Part shown: one piece after another, positions 44,640 to 56,113 of the stretch
Layout: each line of letters begins with the position of its first letter
Position numbering within the stretch: position 1 is the stretch's first letter
Assembly (NCBI GenBank): GCA_019925795.1
Contig: CM034310.1
Location: forward strand, 12,172,764-12,236,763
Source of the DNA: Dendrobium chrysotoxum
Lineage: Eukaryota; Streptophyta; Magnoliopsida; Asparagales; Orchidaceae
Direction of reading: 5' to 3'
Length of the DNA stretch: 64,000 bases
The notes under the pieces: model-generated
Database searches by the model: none
What the model saw: only the letters and a program-made list of their open reading frames with translations
What the model was told of the DNA's origin: nothing
Program-made: the position numbers and the translations under genes

Positions 44640-46296
44640 TGAAAGTTCGAAAGGGATGTTAAGCCCTACTGAACTAGTCCCGAGGCTAACCAAGAGGGGG
44701 GGTGAATTGGTTATTTAAAAATTTCACGATAACAACAAAAATCTTTTCGATACTTAGCAGCGGAAACAAGTAAACAATAACGAAAAGATCAACCAACGAT
44801 AATCACCCAAGCAGTTTATATTGAAAAGTAAAGTGCAAAACTGAATCAGAAAAGCAAACCAAATTTTATAGTGGTTCGGTCAACTTGACCTACGTCCACT
44901 CCCCGGAGCCTCCCCTCCGGGTATTGCACTAAACGAAAGTGACTCTCCTTTTGCTCCCACAGCAAGGCGGAGAAGCCTGTACAAAATACCTCCTTTTCAC
45001 CACACGGTGAGGCAGAGAACCTGACCTCCTTTCGCTTCCTCCTGAAGCAGGCAGAGAACCTTCGAACTCCTTTTGCTTCCACCTGAAGCGGGCAGAGAAC
45101 CCCGGATCTTCTTGCGAACGATCCTCCCACGAAGAACACCGACTAGACGACAGACGACGAGCGGAGAAGACGACTCTGATCCGTGCTTGGAGCAACCTTA
45201 GTGAATCCCTCACTAACTCCCCCTCACAAGATCTCTTCTCTCTCTCCCAACTCTCTCTTCTCTCTAGGGTTTCTCAGGGAAGGAAGGCAGCAAAAGATTT
45301 TTCCAAATCTAGGAAAAAGTTCTTTTAAAGGAGGGCTTAAAACTTGCCCTAAATCTCAACTTGTCGGCCAAGATCGTCCAGGACGATCGGTAGATCGTCC
45401 TGTACGATCAGTTCAAATTCAGCTGATTCAGTCTGGACGATTAGGCTCTTCTGGACGATCAGTAGAAAAAGTTGTTCATATCGTCCCGTACGATACTACG
45501 ATCGTCCGGGACGATTAGTGCAAATTGAGGAAAATCGTCCAGAAGACAGTTCGGGTCGTCCAGAGAAATCTGTGCTGGACGACCAAAAAATGACTTGATC
45601 GTCCCGGACGATTTGGACATCGTCCTGTACGATTAGTTCAAAAAGGCCCAAAATCGTCCTGAACACAGTTCGGGTCGTACAGCTGAAATGCACAAGACGA
45701 TCACGATCGTCCGGGACGATCCTGCGATCGTCCAGGACGATGTGATCGTATCAATTAAACATTAATTGCTTTCCTTAATTACCAGACTAATTTAGGCATA
45801 ATTGTAGTGCATCGTCCAGGACGATACACGTATCGTCCGGGACGATCAGACCAAAATACTTAAAATAAAACTTGCCTAACTTAATCTGGCGGCTGGAAAT
45901 TTCTGATTTGAGCATATCGTCCCGTACGATCCAAAGATCGTCCAGGACGATCTGCTTAATCAGACCCTCTTAACTTAGTCGCCCTAATTAGGGTTTCTGT
46001 TTTAACTGGATCGTCCAGGACGATGCTACTATCGTCCAGGACGATCTGAACAAAATTTTAACAGAAACTCTAATTCATTCAATCTCTCTCCCTGAGTGTG
46101 TGTGTGCAAGGTTACTTAGCTAGGGAATCAGTTACATTACAATTGACTCAATAAAAGAAAAAATCATACATTTGACACACTTGGACCCGATCTTGAGTTG
46201 GCTTGAGTGACTTGCGGTCTTTTGTGCCTGAAACTGATTAGCCAAGACAAACACACTGGAAACATGTTTGTCATCATCAAAACCAGATTTGCAACA
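44640..46296 (-). repeat. 3' LTR of SIRE C
   Basis: 1657 bp. Same plan as the SIRE B LTRs; palindrome array at 45373-46045. It has two 41-bp leader units near 45010-45100 that are absent from the right LTR. Confidence 0.96.
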
Positions 46297-46545
46297 ATCT
46301 CCCCCTTTTTGATGATGGCAAACATTTTTAAAGTAGTCTGAAAATAAAATGAAACTAAGAAATCAAACAAAACACACATTTTTTAAATTTTCATTTAACA
46401 GCTCAAATAATACAGAAAACATGACTCAGAAAATAAAAACAGACACGACTACAACTGACTCCCCCTTTTGACATCACAAAAAGGAGGAGTGAAAAACAGA
46501 ACACTGAAATAAAACATAACATGGAACAACTACAAAAGCAGGAAA

Positions 46546-47631
46546 CTAAAACAGAGGTGGATCCTGATCGGAAGGAGGAGGCGGTGGTGGAGGATTGAGG
46601 TAATGGTGAATGGCCTGAAATTGAGCTCCGAACCAGGCCATGTCCTGGTCATGTTACTGTTGCTGCTGCGCAACATAGTCCGTGAACCGTGCCTCCCACT
46701 GGTCAAAATGCTGCACCAGGTGGTCAAAGGGAGAGGCAATGCGAAGGGGAGCAGGTGCCTCGGCTGCCGCAGGAGCGGGAATGGCCGCTTCTTCCTCTTC
46801 CTCAACATCCGGGGCGGGCTCCGGATGTAGTCGGGTGCTGTGAAGGACATGGAAGGCATTGTTGGTGAGGAAGTGAGTAGGAACATCTGGGGCTGCAGGA
46901 TATTGCAGGTCATACTTGGTTTCAAGAGCATAGGCAATGAGATGTCCTAAGGCTAGATTTGGGCGACGGCGATGACCTGGATCTCGAATGGTGGTAAGGT
47001 GCTCAATGTATCGGATAATGAGATCGGCGGCATTGAATTCCCTATGGGCCATGATGTAGTAGGTAGTCAAGGACAGGAGGGGGGTGATGTGAATTCGATC
47101 CCCCGCCTTTGGAATGACGGAGGAACGAAGAACATGTTGGATAGTCCTGGCGTCTTTCAGAAGTGTGGAACAGGCATTGTCATGGTAAGGGGCATTTGTA
47201 TTGCAGAGGAAATGATTGGCGACACTCCAATCATAGTCTGGGTCGGTGGTAAGTGTGTGGAGTTTGTCGCCAGTTATAGACAAGTGGAGAATGGAGTGAA
47301 AGTCCTGATAGGTGAGTTCAACAGGGCGCTGATTGACATAGGACCGGAGAGTGGAGTAGTCGGCGGTAATCCTTAGGTTTGCGAAGAAAACGCGAAGAAG
47401 TTTGGAACTAAAGGGAAAAGCGAGGGTGAGGATGAAGGTGAGGGAGGTGTGGGCGAATAGATCAAGGACAGGATATGTGAGTGTACGGGGATTTACTATT
47501 TTTGAAGGCGTGATCCCCACCTCGCAGTATCGCTCAAAGGCAGCCTGATCGGCTGCATTAGGGAAGCGAGGATCAACCGGCCCCCGGGAGGAACTGGCAC
47601 CCTTCTGACGGGAACGCTTGCCACCAGCCAT
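46546..47631 (-). pseudogene. env-position open frame of SIRE C, unknown function
   Basis: ATG 47631 (MAGGKRSRQKGASSSRG) with 325 codons to a TAA, after which the same frame runs to TAG at 46546-46548 (361 codons in all); the TAA lies in a Gln run, one base from CAA. Segments such as FERYCEVGITPSKIVNPRTLTYPVLDLFAH, SKLLRVFFANLRI, VELTYQDFHSILHLS and LGHLIAYALE resemble the uncharacterised 'putative plant transposon protein' domain often found in plant retroelements. The tail is Pro/Glu/Ala-rich, then a proline run. No signal peptide or clear membrane anchor is seen, so it is not an obvious envelope protein. Preceded by its own TATA box and palindrome array; absent from SIRE B. Confidence 0.7.
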
Positions 47632-47703
47632 GAGGATTTGAGAGAGTAAGGAGGAGAGGTGGAGTGGAGAAAACCGGTGTGAAAAAGCTCAAGAAATCTG
47701 CTG

Positions 47704-47709
47704 TTTATA
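47704..47709 (-). promoter_or_regulatory. TATA box upstream of the env-position frame
   Basis: Minus strand CTTTATAAACAG, 73 bp before the ATG at 47631 and 15 bp after the nearest palindrome. A CT-rich stretch (CTCCACTCCACCTCTCCTCC) lies between it and the ATG, as in plant leaders. Confidence 0.6.
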
Positions 47710-47723
47710 AAGAAAATGGACTG

Positions 47724-48248
47724 ATCGTCCCGTACGATCGATACATCGTCCGGGACGATCGGGACATTTATGTCGTCCTGTACGATTGGTCAAAAAGGCG
47801 GTCCGATCGTCCAGGACGATCAGATATCGTCCGGGACGATTAGACACAGGCGATCGTCCCGAGGAGTCAGCTGGACGACCGTTGACGAAAAGGTATCGTC
47901 CCGGACGATTAGGTGGATCGTCCAGGACGATTTACAATAAATATGTCGGATGGGCCGAATTTAAATCGTCCAGCGGCTTGACAGGTTGATCGTCCGGGAC
48001 GATAAGGGGATAGTCCGGGACGATGGGCAATAATTGGCGCAATCTCAGCCGTTTGATCAGATCAGGAGGATATGGATCATATCGTCCAGGACGATGTGAG
48101 TATCGTCCGGGACGATCACCAATAATTAGAATTTTTCAACAGCTGGAGCAGTGGAGGGGCGATTCTGAACGAATCGTCCAGGACGATGTTTAGATCGTCC
48201 AGGACGGAGTGGATCGTCCAGGACGATATGTGGATCGTCCAGGATGAT
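47724..48248. promoter_or_regulatory. internal paired-palindrome array of SIRE C
   Basis: Same 15-bp palindromes as in the LTRs. Pairs start at 47724/47745, 47806/47826, 47895/47917, 47989/48010, 48081/48102, 48173/48194 and 48213/48234: spacing 21 bp in five pairs, 20 and 22 in the others. Stands immediately upstream (minus strand) of the TATA box and the env-position ORF. Confidence 0.8.
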
Positions 48249-48265
48249 GTGAAGAAAACAGAACA

Positions 48266-49609
48266 AGATGGATGATGAAGATGACCAATCAGGATTCCAA
48301 AAACACAATTATGTAAATCAAAATGCCACAAAAAAAAAACTCATAGAAGAAAAAAACATGAAAAAGCAAAGTTTTTTTTTTTTTGATCAATCTGCTCGAG
48401 TAAATCAGAATTTTTCCTTGATTTTATATTCAAAAACCAATAAGAGAACGATTGACAACGCTGAAATCCAGAAAAGGTTGAAAAAATCGACTTTCGTAAC
48501 TCCGACCCCGGGCACCTTATCGATGTAAACCTTTTTCAAAACAAAAATCCGATTCAGAAGAAAAGACATTAGATTTGAAAAGAGATCCTTTCAAGCCTCG
48601 TTCCAGAAAAAATATCTGATATAATAGTGTTACAAAGTAAAAAATCAGAATTCAAGATTTTCAAACTCAAGCTTTTGAACGTATTAAGTGACACACGAGT
48701 TTTTTTCTAAGACATTTAAAGATCTGAAAGAGAAGAATGCTTAGGTTGGGCTCATTTTGTGCCTCTTTTTTTTTCTCTCAATTTATTTGGCGCACTGCGC
48801 ATCTTTTGATTTTTGATACACTTTGTGTATTTGGCATTTTCGCATCTTTTCAGTTTTGGGCTCATTTTATGCCTCTTTTTCAATTTGGTTGGCGCACTGC
48901 GCATCTTTTGTAAGCTTTCTCCTTTTCATAATAATTAAAGAGTCTCAGCGGTGAATCTATCTTCCAGACATAGGAGATGACTCTCCACAGTAGGGAAGAA
49001 TGATTTACAAAACAAAAAACCACACATCATATGATAAATGCAATCACTTGGTTTTAGAAAATCAAACTAATGACTCAAGACTTTGAAAAACACTATTGAT
49101 ATGAGGCAGATTACTGTAGGAAGATAAAATAATCTCTATTTCAAAAACTAACATTTTAATTTTGAAAAGAATTTTTATTCGAAAGAAACCATACACCAGT
49201 AAAGGAGTTAGAGGAAGAGAAACAATTATCAATGTTTCTTCCCTTTAACAGATTCAGCGAAGTCAATCACTGCTTATCAGCTTCCAAACCAAAATAAGGT
49301 AAAAACTCTCAGTCAGAAATTCAGATTATCAGAAGTAGTGAGCGGTGATCAGATTTTGAAAAACATAAAACAGTAAGTGCAAGATATGAACCAGTGAATA
49401 AAAAAAGTATAAAATCATATCAGAGTAAATACTCAAATCAAACTAACAATAAGGCTAAAACAGAAATCAGCAAAAACATAAAATCAACTGAAAGTAAATA
49501 ATCAAAGCCAAAAACTAACTAACAGAAATCAGAAATAAAAAAAAACTAAACCTTACTAACAGAAATCAGAATACCAATCAGAAAGATAATACATCAGCAG
49601 TCATCAGAA
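48266..49609 (-). other. SIRE C internal region between env-position module and pol
   Basis: Homologous to 13068-14263 of SIRE B, including the duplicated GGGCTCATTTT(G/A)TGCCTC ... GCGCATCTTTT segments (about 48748 and 48858). No open frame of note. Confidence 0.75.
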
Positions 49610-52600
49610 TCAAGCATTTATATCAATCACTCCTAATCTGGTTCTCAAAATGCTGAATGAGTCAAAGGCCAGTGGTTTAGTGAATATGTCAGCCAGCTGA
49701 TTTTCAGTTGCTATATGATGTAGCTCAATGTCCCCTTTTGTAACATGGTCCCTAATGAAGTGATGCCTAATGTCAATGTGTTTGGTCCTAGAATGTTGGA
49801 TTGGATTCTTAGAGATACAGATGGCACTGGTATTATCACACAGAACAGAAATTGTGCCAACGGGTACTCCTAAATCCATGACTTGTTGTTTCAACCAAAG
49901 AACTTGGGCCACACAACTTCCTAAGGCAATGTACTCAGCTTCAGCAGTGGAAAGTGCAACTGAGTTCTGTTTTCTACTGGACCAGGAGACTAACGACTGT
50001 CCTATGAATTGACAAGTCCCAGAGGTACTCTTCCTATCCACCCTACCCCGCAAAGTCAGAGTCAGAATATCCAATGATCTCAAAAGAGGTGCTGTGCCTA
50101 GGGTACCAAATTCCTAGGTTTGGGGTCCCTAAAAGATATCTAAGAATTCTCTTAACAGCAGTCAGGTGGGACTCTTTAGGATCAGCCTGAAACCTAGCAC
50201 AAAGACAGACACTAAACATGATATCGGGTCGGCTAGCAGTCAGGTAAAGCAGTGAACCTATTATCCCTCTATACTTCTTCTGATCAACAGATTTTCCATT
50301 TGAATCCTTATCTAACTGAACTGAGGAGGGCATGGGAGTATTGATTGGCTTGGCTTTGTCCATTTCATATTTCTTCAAAATGTCCTTAGTGTATTTTGAT
50401 TGATTGAGAAAAGTTCCATCATCTGTTTGCCTTATGCTAAACCCCAAAAAGTAGGACAATTCTCCCATCATACTCATCTCAAACTCCTTACTCATTGTTT
50501 TGGAAAACTCATTACATAAATATTTATCAGAAGATTCAAAAATTATATCATCAACATAAATCTGGACAATGAGTAAGTCATCTCCTATTCTCCTCAGAAA
50601 AAGGGTGGTGTCTACGCTCCCCTTAACAAACTCTCTTTCTAACAGGAATGTGCTAAGCCTCTCATACCAAGCTCTTGGTGCCTATTTCAATCCATATAAG
50701 GCCTTTTTTAATTTATAGACATGACTTGGATATTGGGAACTCTCAAAACCTGGGGGTTGTTCTATAAAAACATCTTCTTTAATTACCCCATTTAAAAAGG
50801 CACTCTTGACATCCATTTGAAACAGCTTAAATCCCTTGTAACAGGCAAAGGCTAGTAGCACTCTAATGGCTTCCAATCTAGCTACAGGGGCAAAAGTTTC
50901 CTCAAAATCTATCCCTTCTATCTGATTATACCCCTTAGCCACCAATCTTGCCTTATTTCTTACCACCACACCAGAATCATTCATCTTATTCTTAAAGACC
51001 CACTTGGTTCCCACAATACTTTGGTTTCTAGGTCTTTCTACTAACTCCCAAACATCATTCCTTACAAATTGATTCAATTCTTCCTGCATAGCTAAAATCC
51101 AAAACTCATCCGACAAGGCTTGATTGATGTTGGTGGGTTCAGTCATTGAGATAAAGGCAGAATGGTTTACTTCCTTCCTAAGTCCATGCCTAGTCCTAAC
51201 ACCTTCAGAAGGGTCTCCTAAGATCAGTTCTTTAGGATGACTCGAAGAATATCTCCAATCTCTAGGCAAAGTGGTTTGAGGTTCTACCCTTTCCTCCAAA
51301 TTTGTATTTCCAACTCCTTGGGTAACCTCAACAATCTCTTCATCTTCTACTTCAGATCTAGACTCCTTAGGATCAGATTCATCAAACACTACATGGGTTG
51401 TTTCTTCCACCACCAAAGTCCTCCTATTGAACACCCTAAAGGATTTCCCCACACTTGAATATCCTAAGAACACTCCTTCATCAGATTTGGGGTCAAATTT
51501 TCCTAAGGGTGACTTCCCGTTGTTTAGAATGAAAACCTTACAGCCAAAGACATGGAGGTGGGACAGATTTGGAGTTCTACCCTTAATGATCTCATAAGGT
51601 GTCTTGTTCAGCTTGACTCTCACATTTACCCTATTCAGCACATAACAGGCAGTGTTCACCGCTTCAGCCCAAAAGTATTTAGGAAGTGAATACTCGGCAA
51701 GCATGGCTCTAGCGGCTTCCACTAAGGTCCTGTTCTTCCTTTCAGCTACCCCGTTCTGCTGAGGGGTCCTAGGAGCTGAAAAATTGTGACTAATCCCATG
51801 ATTCTCACAAAAACTTCCAAATCTTTCATTTTCAAACTCCCCTCTGTGATCACTATGGATGGTAATAATCTCACATCCTAACTTCTTCTGAATCCAAGTA
51901 GAGAAAGATCTAAACTCATCAAATGACTCAGATTTGTGTGACAAAAACTTAACCCAAGTGAACCTTGAATAATCATCAACAATCACAAAACCATAGACTC
52001 TCCCCCCTAAGCTGGCAGTGCTAATGGGTCCAAAGAGGTCCATGTGAAGAACTTCTAAAGGTCTAGAGGTGCTAATGTCCTTAACTGAGTGAAAAGAGGA
52101 CTGGACTTGCTTCCCCAACTGACAGGCACCACACAGGTGATCCTTAGTGAACTTAAGCTTGGGCACACCTCTAACTAAGTCCTTTTGGGTGACTCTCCTA
52201 AGGGTTTTCATACTGGCATGACACAATCTCCTATGCCATAACCAAGACTCATCAGCAGCAGTTTTTAAGCAAATTGAATTATCAGATTTAATGCTACTTA
52301 CATCCAGCTTGTAGACGTTGTTGATCCTTTGCCCCTCCAAAACAACTTCATCATTTAAGCTTAAAATGCAGCCAGTGGGCAGGAATTTGATGCTGTATCC
52401 CTTGTCGCAGAGTTGACTAATGCTCAGCAAGTTGTGTTTCAGTCCATCTACAAGCAAAACATTATCAATCACAAAATTCTTTGAATCACCAATCATACCT
52501 GTGCCTACCACCTTCCTAGTGGTGTTATCTCCAAGTGTAACCTTGCCTCCAGCTCTGGCCTCCAGCGAAATGAACTGATTTGCATCTCCAGTCATATGTC

Positions 52601-52658
52601 TAGAACATCCGCTGTCCAGGTACCACATGCTCTCACGAGGTCTTGTGTGAGAGCACAC
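49610..52658 (-). pseudogene. SIRE C pol, one nonsense codon and one frameshift
   Basis: Same domain order as SIRE B pol: protease DSG ([15 protein letters not shown]), HHCC and D-D-E integrase with the Glu intact (NGVAERKNR), RT and RNase H. The frame stops at a TAG in the ALYGLK(Q) motif near 50683 (CAG in SIRE B), reopens in phase through RT ([10 protein letters not shown]..., [14 protein letters not shown]), then loses two bases near 50046 within DSDF(V/A)G, so the end of RNase H (49610-50083) is in another frame. Integrase is complete here, unlike in SIRE B. Confidence 0.9.
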
Positions 52659-52669
52659 CTACAAAATCA

Positions 52670-54481
52670 TCAAATGCCAGTCTTAGGAACCCAAACAGGT
52701 TTGGGTTCCTTCTTATGAAAAGAAGAATGCGATGCATGTGTGCTGTGCTGTGCAACAGGCAGTTTGGGTCTCCACACCCAATGTGTACTACGGTGAACAG
52801 TACAAGTGTGTGATATGTGTCCTAACATGCCACATGAAAAACATCTAACACCAGGAAAAGGATTAACTAAACGTCGTGAGTGATAGTGCCTCTTCCTAGT
52901 AGTGTATGAAACATGCTTTGAAGAACTTGCAACAGAATTTTTAAAAGGTGGCGGTGCATAAAATTGTTCAAAAGTAGGCGGTGTTTTGTTATTTTCAAAA
53001 GAACTGATTTTCACTTTCAAAAACTCAATGTGTTTGTTTAAACTTCCAATTTCAGACGTTTTTGCACTTTCAATACTTTCTAACTCAGATGCCAAATCAT
53101 TCACTTTCTTAAAAGCAAGTTCTAATTCAACATGCGCTGTTTTTAACAAGTTATGCTCAACAATTAAATCAGAATGCTTTTTATTCAGTTCATCAAACTC
53201 ATCTAGTAAAGACATGTGATTGCTATCAATGGTGGAATGATCCTTAATCAACACTTCATGCTCTTTTTGCAAAGTCAGATAATCTAGTTTCAAACTAGCA
53301 TGGGTTTTCTTAAGCTTCCTATATGATGTATGAATCTTTTCAGAAACTTTAAATAACTGATCGTAAGTAAGCTCACATACCTCTTCCTGGTCGGACTGAC
53401 CAGGGTGATCATCAGCCATCAAACACAAGTTTGTTTCCTCCTCTTCAGCTTCAGTCTCAGAAGAGTCGGATGCAGAGTCTGCCCAGAACGCCTTCTGAAT
53501 CCGCTTCTTGTCCTTTCTGAACTTTGGTTTCTCCTCACCCTTCTCCTTGCTTGGATGAGCTTTAAGTGTCGGACAATCAGCCTTAATGTGTCCGGGCTTC
53601 CTGCATTCAAAACAAACCGATTCAGATGAACCTTTAAAGTTTTTATTGAACTTACCCTTGTTCCACTTCTGATGGTTCTTATGTTTCTTCCTTAGAAAGC
53701 TTTTGAATTGCCTTGTGATTAAGGCAACATCATCGCTATCAGACCCGGAAGTGCTAGCATCTGAATCTTTGGCCTTTAGTGCCACTGTCTTCTCTATCTT
53801 GCGTTCACCTGCATCAAGTTGCCTTTGGTTCACCCCTTGCTCGTAAGCAATGAGTGATCCAAGTAAGCTGTCAATAGAGTAAGTATTTAAATCTTTGGAT
53901 TCAGTAATAGCAGTAATCTTAGCATCATAAGAAGCAGGCAAACATCTAAGAATCTTGTTCACTCTTTCGTAGTTGGTAAGTTCTCTACCTAAAGCATGCA
54001 AAGAGGTAACAATCTGGGTGAACCTTGTGTACATTTCTGAAATAGTCTCACTAGGTTTCATGCAAAAAAGTTCGTAATCATGTAACAAGATGTTTAACCT
54101 AGACTGTTTGACTTCAGTTGTACCTTCATATGTTATACATAATCTATCCCAAATCTCTTTTCCCGTTGTACAAGTAGAAACACGCATATAGTCCTCAGAT
54201 TTTAAAGCACAAAAGAAACAGTTCAAACATTTGGCATTTAACTGTGCTAAATCACGATCATCAAACGTCCAATCAGCAAACGGCAATTCAGTTTTCACAT
54301 TGTTAACCATTCGAAAAGGTGGTTCGTATCCGTCCTTAACTAACATCCACATGCGATAATCGATAGACTGAAGAAAAGTAGACATGCGTGTTTTCCAAAA
54401 ATCAAATGGAATGTTATCAAACAACGGTGGTCTAGTTATAGAATAACCTTCAGCAGTATTACGATTGTTACAGTTAGCCAT
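52670..54481 (-). CDS. SIRE C gag polyprotein, 603 aa, intact frame
   Basis: Same length and start context as SIRE B gag (ATG 54481, 42 bp from the primer site). N-terminal gag domain, Lys/Asp-rich linker, first zinc knuckle CFECRKPGHIKADC with all four ligands present, acidic region, coiled coil, second knuckle CFSCGMLGHISHTC, ending PKTGI with tandem TGA codons. The coiled-coil segment about 53000-53290 is diverged from SIRE B while the rest is nearly identical. Probably still able to make capsid protein. Confidence 0.93.
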   Translation of the reverse strand: MANCNNRNTAEGYSITRPPLFDNIPFDFWKTRMSTFLQSIDYRMWMLVKDGYEPPFRMVNNVKTELPFADWTFDDRDLAQLNAKCLNCFFCALKSEDYMRVSTCTTGKEIWDRLCITYEGTTEVKQSRLNILLHDYELFCMKPSETISEMYTRFTQIVTSLHALGRELTNYERVNKILRCLPASYDAKITAITESKDLNTYSIDSLLGSLIAYEQGVNQRQLDAGERKIEKTVALKAKDSDASTSGSDSDDVALITRQFKSFLRKKHKNHQKWNKGKFNKNFKGSSESVCFECRKPGHIKADCPTLKAHPSKEKGEEKPKFRKDKKRIQKAFWADSASDSSETEAEEEETNLCLMADDHPGQSDQEEVCELTYDQLFKVSEKIHTSYRKLKKTHASLKLDYLTLQKEHEVLIKDHSTIDSNHMSLLDEFDELNKKHSDLIVEHNLLKTAHVELELAFKKVNDLASELESIESAKTSEIGSLNKHIEFLKVKISSFENNKTPPTFEQFYAPPPFKNSVASSSKHVSYTTRKRHYHSRRLVNPFPGVRCFSCGMLGHISHTCTVHRSTHWVWRPKLPVAQHSTHASHSSFHKKEPKPVWVPKTGI

Positions 54482-54522
54482 GGATCAAATTCAAAAGTTT
54501 TTAAACAGAAATTTTGAATCCC

Positions 54523-54534
54523 GCTCTGATACCA
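54523..54534 (-). other. primer-binding site of SIRE C
   Basis: Minus strand TGGTATCAGAGC, two bases from the LTR end: perfect initiator-Met tRNA complement. Confidence 0.95.
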
Positions 54535-54536
54535 CT

Positions 54537-56113
54537 TGAAAGTTCGAAAGGGATGTTAAGCCCTACTGAACTAGTCCCGAGGCTAACCAAGAGGGGGGGT
54601 GAATTGGTTATTTAAAAATTTCACGATAACAATAAAAATCTTTTCGATACTTAGCAGCGGAAACAAGTAAACAATAACGAAAAGATCAACCAACGATAAT
54701 CACCCAAGCAGTTTATATTGAAAAGTAAAGTGCAAAATTGAATCAGAAAAGCAAACCAGATTTTATAGTGGTTCGGTCAACTTGACCTACGTCCACTCCC
54801 CGGAGCCTCCCCTCCGGGTATTGCACTAAACGAAAGTGACTCTCCTTTTGCTCCCACAGCAAGGCGGAGAAGCCTGTACAAAATACCTCCTTTTCACCAC
54901 ACGGTGAGGCAGAGAACCCCGGATCTTCTTGCGAACGATCCTCCCACGAAGAACACCGACTAGACGACAGACGACGAGCGGAGAAGACGACTCTGATCCG
55001 TGCTTGGAGCAACCTTAGTGAATCCCTCACTAACTCCCCCTCACAAGATCTCTTCTCTCTCTCCCAACTCTCTCTTCTCTCTAGGGTTTCTCAGGGAAGG
55101 AAGGCAGCAAAAGATTTTTCCAAATCTAGGAAAAAGTTCTTTTAAAGGAGGGCTTAAAACTTGCCCTAAATCTCAACTTGTCGGCCAAGATCGTCCAGGA
55201 CGATCGGTAGATCGTCCTGTACGATCAGTTCAAATTCAGCTGATTCAGTCTGGACGATTAGGCTCTTCTGGACGATCAGTAGAAAAAGTTGTTCATATCG
55301 TCCCGTACGATACTACGATCGTCCGGGACGATTAGTGCAAATTGAGGAAAATCGTCCAGAAGACAGTTCGGGTCGTCCAGAGAAATCTGTGCTGGACGAC
55401 CAAAAAATGACTTGATCGTCCAGGATGATTTGGACATCGTCCTGTACGATTAGTTCAAAAAGGCCCAAAATCGTCCTGAACACAGTTCGGGTCGTACAGC
55501 TGAAATGCACAAGACGATCACGATCGTCCGGGATGATCCTGCGATCGTCCAGGACGATGTGATCGTATCAATTAAACATTAATTTCTTTCCTTAATTACC
55601 AGACTAATTTAGGCATGATTGTAGTGCATCGTCCAGGACGATACACGTATCGTCCGGGACGATCAGACCAAAATACTTAAAATAAAACTTGCCTAACTTA
55701 ATCTGGCGGCTGGAAATTTCTGATTTGAGCATATCGTCCCGTACGATCCAAAGATCGTCCAGGACGATCTGCTTAATCAGACCCTCTTAACTTAGTCGCC
55801 CTAATTAGGGTTTCTGTTTTAACTGGATCGTCCAGGACGATGCTACTATCGTCCAGGACGATCTGAACAAAATTTTAACAGAAACTCTAATTCACTCAAT
55901 CTCTCTCCCTGAGTGTGTGTGTGCAAGGTTACTTAGCTAGGGAATCAGTTACATTACAATTGACTCAATAAAAGAAAAAATCATACATTTGACACACTTG
56001 GACCCGATCTTGAGTTGGCTTGAGTGGCTTGCGGTCTTTTGTGCCTGAAACTGATTAGCCAAGACAAACACACTGGAAACATGTTTGTCATCATCAAAAC
56101 CAGATTTGCAACA
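54537..56113 (-). repeat. 5' LTR of SIRE C
   Basis: 1577 bp; 80 bp shorter than its partner because the two 41-bp leader repeats after GCAGAGAACC are missing. Palindrome array at 55190-55862, TTTAAAAG box near 55141. Confidence 0.96.

Larger units (their letters stand above)
44640..56113 (-). mobile_element. SIRE/Maximus-type Ty1/copia element 'SIRE C', nested in the solo LTR
   Basis: 11.5 kb on the minus strand, flanked by a perfect ATAAG duplication (44635-44639 and 56114-56118). By eye the LTRs differ by 10 substitutions in about 1577 aligned bases plus one 80-bp length difference, younger than SIRE B by this count. It has gag, pol, an env-position open frame with its own upstream array, primer site and polypurine tract (46297-46310). 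Confidence 0.96.

Noticed and set aside
46654..47631. A true envelope glycoprotein gene in SIRE C
   Set aside because: No signal peptide, no C-terminal membrane anchor and no glycoprotein pattern; resembles a plant transposon-associated domain instead.
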